DNA from: Helopsaltes ochotensis
Lineage: Eukaryota; Chordata; Aves; Passeriformes; Locustellidae
Direction of reading: 5' to 3'
Assembly: GCA_013400155.1 (NCBI GenBank)
Contig: VXBM01000214.1
Span: 186,001-250,000 of the forward strand
DNA length: 64,000 nt
The notes under the pieces were generated by a model. It worked only from the letters and a program-made list of their open reading frames with translations. It did no database searches and was not told where the DNA came from. Position numbers and translations under genes: made by a program. Every line of letters starts with the position of its first letter. Position 1 is the stretch's first letter. Below, piece after piece: positions 53,801 to 62,800 of this stretch.

Positions 53801-56800
53801 TAATTACAGGCTGCCCCAGGGACTTCAGGGCTCTTTGCTGGGTCCATGCAGAGGCAGTAACCAGGGCTCAGGGCATGTTTTAGGGCTTTGCAGTGAGCCT
53901 CCAAGCACCTGGCAGCAATGTTACACATAACCTACCAACCTCAGGATTGGTGTCTGGTGACTTTCCCCTACTGGATGCTAAATGTTATATAGGAGAGTGG
54001 GAATGGCCTCAGAAGATTGTTTGGGACTTTTGTTTCAGTACGATCTCAGAAATTAATTTTGGTTGTTGTTCTTCGATCTGTTGCAGGAGATACAGAGTTT
54101 GCTCACTAACTGGAAAGGGCCAGACCTCACGAGTTACGGGGAGCTGGTGTTAGAAGGAACGTTCCGCATTCAGCGAGCCAAAAATGAGCGCACGTTGTTC
54201 CTCTTTGATAAGATGCTGCTAATTACAAAAAAGAGAGATGAAATGTTTGCATACAAAGCTCACATATTGGTATGTCAGAGAGCAGGTGGTAATGTGCTGT
54301 CTACAGGTCTCCCTAAAACTCCTCTCTGATACACATTGTTTCCTCTCTTCATTGCAGTGTGGAAACCTGATGCTTGTTGAAGTAATACCAAAGGAACCAC
54401 TTAGCTTTAGTGTCTTCCACTACAAAAATCCTAAGATGCAACATACTGTCCAGGTATGACAGAAACCTCCTTGCCTACTGGGTAACCTGGCTCATGTCCA
54501 TATGGTGTTTATGACCCTGCATAGTGCAGGAATGCATTTTTCTCATGGTGCCCAATTTTTTTATCAGGCAAAGTCGCAGCAAGACAAGCGCCTTTGGATT
54601 CTTCACTTGAAGAGGTTAATTCTAGAAAATCATCCTGCTAAAATTCCTGCCAAGGTAAAAAAAAAGACAAAACAAAAACTAACCAAACAAAAAACCCAAA
54701 CAAAATCATAAGACACCTCCTTGTATGGGTACTAACTTAAAACAATCTTGTTAGCTGAAAGATGCATGCAGTATACGGAGAGTTTAGACTCCAGGATGTT
54801 AATTAATGTGTTGTTTCCTTATATCTTTAGAAGTTCCTCAGAATTAATGGGCAAGTTCCACTATAATTATCTGCAGGGCTTGGTATAGGAATAGAAGAAT
54901 TTAACTGTGTTAGCAGCATTTGCCTGCCAAGAAAGCTTGACTCTAGGAGCCCATCTTAGCTTGATGCTGCCTGTCTGCAGAGCACTAGGATGCACTATTT
55001 GCAGTACTGTAGGTATTTTTAATTTTTATTAGTCTTGGTTAGGTATCATAGCAGTGAAGCTGTTGGCAGCACACACTTCACTGCAACAACATGCCCGTCT
55101 TCAACCCAGCATCCTTAGCTGGGACATCTGGCCCTTTTTGGTGGGATAGCTAGCAAGCTTTACGCCAGAAAAAAATGAGGCACTGATATCATATTCATAG
55201 CTATAATATCTTGGAATGAGGAAATCTCCTCCTCTTGTTTATGAAATCCAGTCTTAGAGCTGCAGGTGATGCCTCCCAGTGTAATATACAGCACCTCTCA
55301 AAGGGGGATTAACCCTCGTTATCTCTTGCCAAGACACAGCAGACACTTACTTGTGTGGAAACAGGGTTTTTTTCACACTGAGTTTAGTTTTGGTTTTTCA
55401 GTGTCCCTGACTTTTTTTTCACTCAATTTTATGCTGTAATGGCTGAAAAATGTTATCTGTGACTGACATGCACCCTACTGTACTAACGCTCATTTTCAAC
55501 AGTGTAACAAAAAGAGACTTGTGGGAGAAAAAAAAGCCCTAGCAGGTCCTTTTGCTAAATCTCCTCTTTTTGTTGACAAGGTCTATTGAATGTATAATGT
55601 TTATGCTAATATCCATTCTTACACTGTAAATGCTCATTGCAGTTTATTAGGTTGTTAAAATAGAATTTACAACATGATCTCAGCCTTTGTATCAGTTTTT
55701 TTCCTTATTTCTTATTCGACTTTTATTTTATCTGTGTAAAAAACATGAAACCAAAAAACATTTTCTTCTCAGAGAAATAGTTTCACTTGGGAAAGGAATG
55801 TCTAATGAAATAAATCTTTGAGGTTATCTGCACATTTTTAATTTTTTTTTCCTGTCGAGCTGGTAATTGCTGGTTGTGAGGCCTCTGTCTGCCCAGCTTC
55901 TGGACAATGTAATAGTAGTCCACATGTGACGCCTGGTGGAAAATCACCAAACTGCACCTGTACAAGGGCAAGCATCTTAGACAGGATATTTCAGTTTAGA
56001 TTATTTTCTTACTTAGTAGCTGATATGCTTCCTAAAATATCTGGATTTTCTTTTTCTGTTAAAAAAGGGACAAATTTTAAGCAATCATGAGATGCTTTTT
56101 ATTCTGCATCAATCTTACTTAAACCAAATTATGATTATTTTTTTTGGCACACACTCTTCCTCCCCTTGCGCTGCCTGTGCAGAGGTGGGCACGCAAGACA
56201 AGGATTCTGGGTGCAGTGAACAGCAGGTTTTGTGTGCAGACCTGGAGATAACCTCTGGTGAGTTCCTGCCCCCAAAATTTTCCTTCCCGTATGTAACATG
56301 TCCATTATACAGAGAAAAACAAAAAATACAAACCAAAAAATAATGCTGCTGACCATATTTATTAGTTCCCAAATTAAATTTGCTGTTATTTGCATATAAG
56401 CTTACTACTGTCTGTAATATGCCATATAACTTGCTCTGCTAGTAACAATTTTAACTTCTTCATTTGTTACTTTTTCTCTTCCAGGCCAAGCAGGCAATTC
56501 TCGAAATGGATGCCATACGTAAGTTGGTTCTTTTTTACTTTTGTTTAAAAATTTAATAAAACCATCTTCAAAATTTTGGCTTTAGTTGTTGATGTCTTCT
56601 GAGGTGGAAGAATGCCAGGCTTATGTTCCTTGAATTGTGACCCTGCTGGAAAAGGCAAAATTAGATGCAGATCCTGTAGAGTTTGTTGGGAAGGCTCTGA
56701 CTGAGACACTGGCAAACAAACATGATGGTGGTGGATAAATGTTCCTGGGTCAGCCCTCTGGAGCCGGGCACATGGGTAAAGCATTCCCATGGCTGCCTGG

Positions 56801-59800
56801 GTAGCAGCTACCCTACAGCAGCATATCTTGCTTGTGTACCTGCAGACTCTGATGAGGTGCACCTGTATTAGGCATAAAAGGATGATGGCACTGCCTCCAA
56901 AGAGAGCTGCCAAGGTGTGTGAAGTGCCATCCTTGTCACTCTCTTATTCCCTGTGCCTCTATGCTTTTTTCACAGATCACCCAGGCTTCCACTATAGCCC
57001 TGAGGGAGAAATGAAATCATCATACCAGCCTAAGGAAGGCACTACTCCTCACAGAGTGAGACGGAAATCAGGTGAATAAACTCATTTACACACTAGATGA
57101 CAAAAGGGAAAACAAACAGGGTTGTTTTAGGGGTGGATTAGGCTGGGCACATGGAATTGGTTTTTGATCTGCACTCCAGGCAGATATAACACGGCACAGT
57201 ATCTCTCCAATGTGGATGAAGTAGCTTACTGGCCATTTGTTAGTTTTGTAATTTTTTTTAATGTACTGTTTGCATTTAATTTAAGGAATATACTTTTGTA
57301 ATGGTGGATGTATAAAGAACAGTTGGTACTCTCTAATAGATTAAAGTGCATATGCAGAAAAGCCAGTCACATTATTTAAATCTGACATCCTCCCTTACTG
57401 CTTTTATTATTGTCTCAGAAGTGGTTCCATCCTGATTATGAGAGCCTTATTATTTCAAAACATGATTACTATCTGTACTTAGTGTAATGTTTGCCTTATG
57501 GATATTTGAGAGGTGGTTTTGCTGACTTGGGGATTTTTTTGCCCTCCTAGCTCAAAGGCATATCCATAATTACTCTGAAAGACACTACCAATGTCTTTGT
57601 AGTTGGGTGACTTCATATTGCAGTTCCTGTGTTCGCCTCTTTGTCTCCATAAAGACAAACTTCCAGTTTGGTGTATAACATTGTATAATTGGGAATGACT
57701 TAAACAAGGCTCATGAAAATACTGATGTAGTGATTTAAGATACAGCAGCGTTTGTGTCTGAAAAGCAGTGAAATTCTAATTATGTTTGAGGCATGGTCTG
57801 CTTTGTTTCTGCGATGTTTGCACACCTTTGTTGCATTAGTGCTGCTCTTTCTGTAAAAGGAAGAATACAATGTACTGATCAAAAAGGGCCTCCTATGTAA
57901 TCTTCTCTTTCTAAGCCCATCTAAGACTTTGTTACTTTATGCATATTTCTAACAGAAAACCTCTAACACTGTAGACCAATAACTGAGGCAACCAGGTCTT
58001 TTGAAAGCAGGAATCTTAGCATGGGATAAAAATTTATGTGTGCCTTGATGAATGGAGGGCACCTGCTATTGCATTAAGAAACAAATATGTTCTTTGGTAA
58101 CAGCTGTAGATTTGACACTTCAACAAATCTTTGTGAGGGAATTTTGCAATAAAGAAATTAAAATCTGGCTTCACTGCATGGGCTCCAGAAGCTTAAACTT
58201 TTATATATGTGTTGTAAAAAAATTGTCTAGGATGACCACAGCTTTCTTTCGAATGCCCCAGTGGGTAAACATGTTGTTGTCTTTTTCAGAACCCTCATCT
58301 AGAGTCCATAAAGTTTTGAAGTCAAATGGTAAGATACTTTGTGTACTGTTTACTGACCTGGTTCTTCTGTACTTTGTAGAACAACTGAAGGCAGATCCTT
58401 TTTTCCTGTAACTGTCCCTAAATACATTAGGGGGAGGAAGAGGAATTTTTGGGGAAAAAACCAAACCCCAAATGCTTGTGTTTAAATATAATATCTGCTT
58501 TTCCACACTTGGGGATTGGTCCTGTTAACATCCCAGGACCTGAACACACCAAGTCTAGGTGATTGTGAACAGTTCCTCAAATCACAGCAGTGCTGCAAAA
58601 TCAGGGCCTCCAGTGGAACTTTTGTAAAGCTCATGCTTTATCATGCTTTTCTGTTTTATCAGAAATCCTATATAGTCTGTTTGCTCAATTGCTGCTGCAT
58701 CCAACCCCCTTTGGGGAATTCATAATTGGGGTCGCATTGAAAAAAGGCATAGACTGACACCAGTTTGATTATTCATTGATGTGTTTCTGTTTGCAGATGT
58801 AAGCCCAGATATGCAGAAGGTAAGCCATTCCTTAAATTCTTTGTTTTAGCCCATTCATATGACTTTAGAGCACAGTATTTATTGGAGAATCTTCATCTTC
58901 TTAGTTGTGTTGACTTTAAAAATTAAAACAAATCCATAAATGTTATTTAGCATCTCAAATAAGATTACTGAAATGAAAGAAGTAGAAATGCAGCTTACTA
59001 TTTTGGGAATATTTAATAAAGTCACCAATCCATATATGGTTGTGGTTTATAATACAGTCCAGTCAATTACTAGTGCTGTAGGATACTTAAAAATACCACT
59101 AGAATCAAGGAAGTGCAGTGTATAAAAATAATGTTTATTCTTTGGATCATATTATCTTTGTGTTTATTAAATAAGACTGGAAAATTTCAACTTACTCTGA
59201 GATCTATCTATCTATCTATCTATCTATCTATAATGATATATCACTAAACAGAGCACATGCAGAGCTTAAGCAGATTGTAATGAGCATTTCTAATTCTCAC
59301 ATTTTCTGTAAGAATTTGTTTTGAAATTCCCAGTGCAGTTTGAAAGTCTCATTTTGAATTTCAGGTCCTAGGATTTTATTTAGGGTGGAATTTAAAAGGG
59401 GTGTGTGTGTTATAAACAGAGTACATTAGATATTACTTCATTGTCATGCCATAATATTGAAGCTTGATGTGAATGGGGTCTTTTGCATATATTTTTTCTG
59501 TTCTAAATATTATATGGAAAAATATTGGTTGTTGTACTTTTTTCTTTATAAATCTCATTTCAGTGCAGCTGACTGACTGTAGGTTAAACCTTGCCTCTGA
59601 GTCTGATGTAAGAGGATCTCACTAAAATATGGAATCTCTATAAACTTCTAATCAAAGTTCCATGATTTTATTTTTTTTTTAAAGCGGATGGGCATTGAAG
59701 GAGCCCTATTATCTCAGGCTACCAAACTAGGATCAAGTGAAGCCCTGCTGAATTCTAGGAAAAAGGTTTCACTGGAACCCAGTGGACTGGAGAGCCAGTT

Positions 59801-62800
59801 TCAAGAGTCTATTGAACCAGCCTACAGTAGTGATCATGATGAAACTCTTCAGACTTCTGCAACGGAACAGATTGATGCTGATGATGAAGAAGAGTCTGAA
59901 CAGGTAGGAAAAAGAGGAGAATTTATTTTTTTTCCTGGGGAGAATGGAAGAAGGATTAAAATTATATGTAAAACAGTCAGGAATGTGTTGCAAATGTTAA
60001 CAGCTTTTCTTAGAAACATTTTTACTAAGGCTTCACACAATACTCGCATTTTAATAGAGGAGATGCAGAGTCCCCTGTATAGAGGGAGAAATTCCCACTG
60101 CTTGAATTTTACTTAGTCCTTTGCAGTCCTCCAACCTAGTTGTTACAGAAAAGTTTTACTTATTGCACACAACTGGCTTTTCCTTGCTTCTTCAGCTGAT
60201 GCCATGAAAAAACCTTTTTAGGCCTCATGCAGAGACAGTGCCTCCAAAGCAAGGACGTGAATATTAAGATTCAGGCAGTGCTCCATGCAATGGGATGTTT
60301 CTTGATTGTTGAGCCTCTGGCAGTAGCTACGAATGTGTGAACTTGAATATGAGAAGTTTTGAGTAGGATTTCTGAAAATGAGAGTCTTTATCTCTTACTA
60401 CTGCACAGATGGTAGTTTTTCTTACTCAGTATGATGTTTCAACACATATGTAGTACCAACTTCGCAATGTAGCTGTATTAAGGAATCTAGATTTTCAGTT
60501 TATTTGGATTAATTGTTACTGAGGTCATATCCTTGTGTGGTTTATTTATTTTGTGAATTATCTGAAACCAGTTATTGACATTCTTTTTGAAGCTGATGGC
60601 ATTTCCTCTTTGAAATTATATTATTTGCATTATAAATAGTTGACAAAATAGTATCTTGTACCAGTGTAGTGCAGTGTCTTGTAATTCTCTCTTGCCAACA
60701 TAAGAAAGAATGAAAGAATGAGTAAGCACAAAAAATACCACAAAAAAAAATCAATACCATTAGCTTAGTGGTTACTGGATGTGGCAATGATACTTTTACA
60801 GGTTTTATAAGCTCTGAATAATTCTTGTAGCAGTGCTGACCATATAAGCTGTTTCATCTCCCAGTATAGGTCTAGCTATAGCTAGAACTATAGGTTCTAG
60901 CTTCTAATAATTCCTCCAAACCAGACTGTACAAAGAACTGTAGATTTTATTAACCTCTCCCATTTTTTTTCTTTAAAATCCCAGCAAAACTCACTGCAGA
61001 AATCAAAAGGGGGAAGAAAAAGACTTAATAGTCAAGCTGCTGAAAATGTTGAAAAACGGAGAAGTCTCAATCTCAATAAATGTGAAATGCAGGTAAGTAT
61101 TATTTTTTACTTCTATTTTGCTATGCATCATAAGTATGTCAAAGAAATCTGTTTTCCCTGGGTTGACAGATACATCATCTTTTGTTTATGTCATGTATCA
61201 ATGTTCCTATCATTAAAATATTCATATATATGACAAAAGACTCTTTCTTTTGGGGCTGGGAAAAACAAGTAACTAGCATTTAAAACAAGCATGAACTGAA
61301 AACAAAAGGAATTATCTTTCCTTCTATCCCCAAACTCTGGCCAGCAAAAGCATCCTTTATGTTGGCATTAGTGAGCCTTGCTGTAAATTAGATCTGGATG
61401 AAAACTTAGACTGAAAAGAAATTTTCAGTGGCATGTGCTAAAGAGCATAAGATTCCTTTCTGCTAGAGTTATAGGCAAGGAAAAGGAGAAGAACAAAACT
61501 TTTGGCACAAACCCAGAGTCAGATTAGCTTAATCCAACTGTGAAACTGCAGAGTTAGCATAAAAGGTTTAATCTAACTCCTGCCAAACAAATTTGCCTTT
61601 AATTACTCATGCATTAACATAAACTACTGTCTTGTATTTGAAGTAAGATGTTATTAAACACCAAGAGTGAACTCTGAGCCGTGGTAAGGATTAGAAGGCA
61701 AAGTAGTCTGGCACTGGCACCTTGGCTCCCTCACTCTCTGTTGAAAGAGCATTTGCCCAGCCCATTTCGACATGATCCTCTGCTGCAGGACACACTGGTG
61801 CTGTAGCAGTCCTGTGAAAAGAGGGAATTGCTGTATTACTACAGGGATATGCTAATGTTATCTGCAAATTTCAAATCTCCACAGAGCTCCAAGGACCCTT
61901 CAGAGGAAGAGTCAATGCAGTTGAATACTGATCTTCCATTTTCCTGCACAGCCAGACAGCCACAGTCTCCTAGACTATTCAGCACACCCCAGAGCAACTC
62001 TCTGATCATGAATATCCTGGGGGGAAGTACCTCCATCAGAAACATCTGGACTGACCATCAGATCAGGCAGGCATTATTCCCCAGCCAGCGCCCACCTTAT
62101 GAGAACGAAGATGATGAAGATGATTACCAGATGTTTGTACCATCAGCATCTCCATCCAACACAAGTTCAGCTCCTGGTGGAGAAAGGAGGGGCTCTTCTG
62201 GGCGTCCATGCAGCTGGCACTTGGGACAAGTGAATCAAAACGAGACTTCCAGCCCCACTCGTCACAAAATTGTTAGACGGGCCAGTAGTGCTGGTGAAAG
62301 CAACACGTGTCCAGCCAGCGCCAGGCATAAAACAGGGGAGCGTGGTTCTCGAAGGGAAGTGAAGATAGCAGAGGGGGGCAGCAGGAATGCGGACCCCGAA
62401 TCTTCAGAGGAGCTGACTATCGATGATATTGAACATGTTTATGATAATATAAGCTATGAAGACTTAAAGCTGATGGGTCTGACAAGAAGGGAGGAGACAT
62501 GCCGTGGCCCCCGGAGATCAGCTAGAGACTCTCTGTATGAGGCTGAAAACAAAAGCAGCTCAGATTCAACTTCCAAAAAGAAAACAGCAAATCAAAAGAG
62601 GACCTCCATTCATGCTAGTAGGGAGGAGATACTCCTCAGTAAAGAAGCACCAACTTCAAGTTTGGATGAACTCAGAATTGTTGAAGACAACATCTATGAC
62701 ACCATACTGCTTCCAGAAACATCTCTAATGAATTTTAAATGTGACCCCTTAAAATCCTCTAAAAGGAGGAATTTTTTGGAAAAAGACTTTGCACATTGTG

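Noticed and set aside
59904..60116. Extension of the exon 14 frame
   Set aside because: Follows a consensus donor and loses family-like sequence; read as intron.
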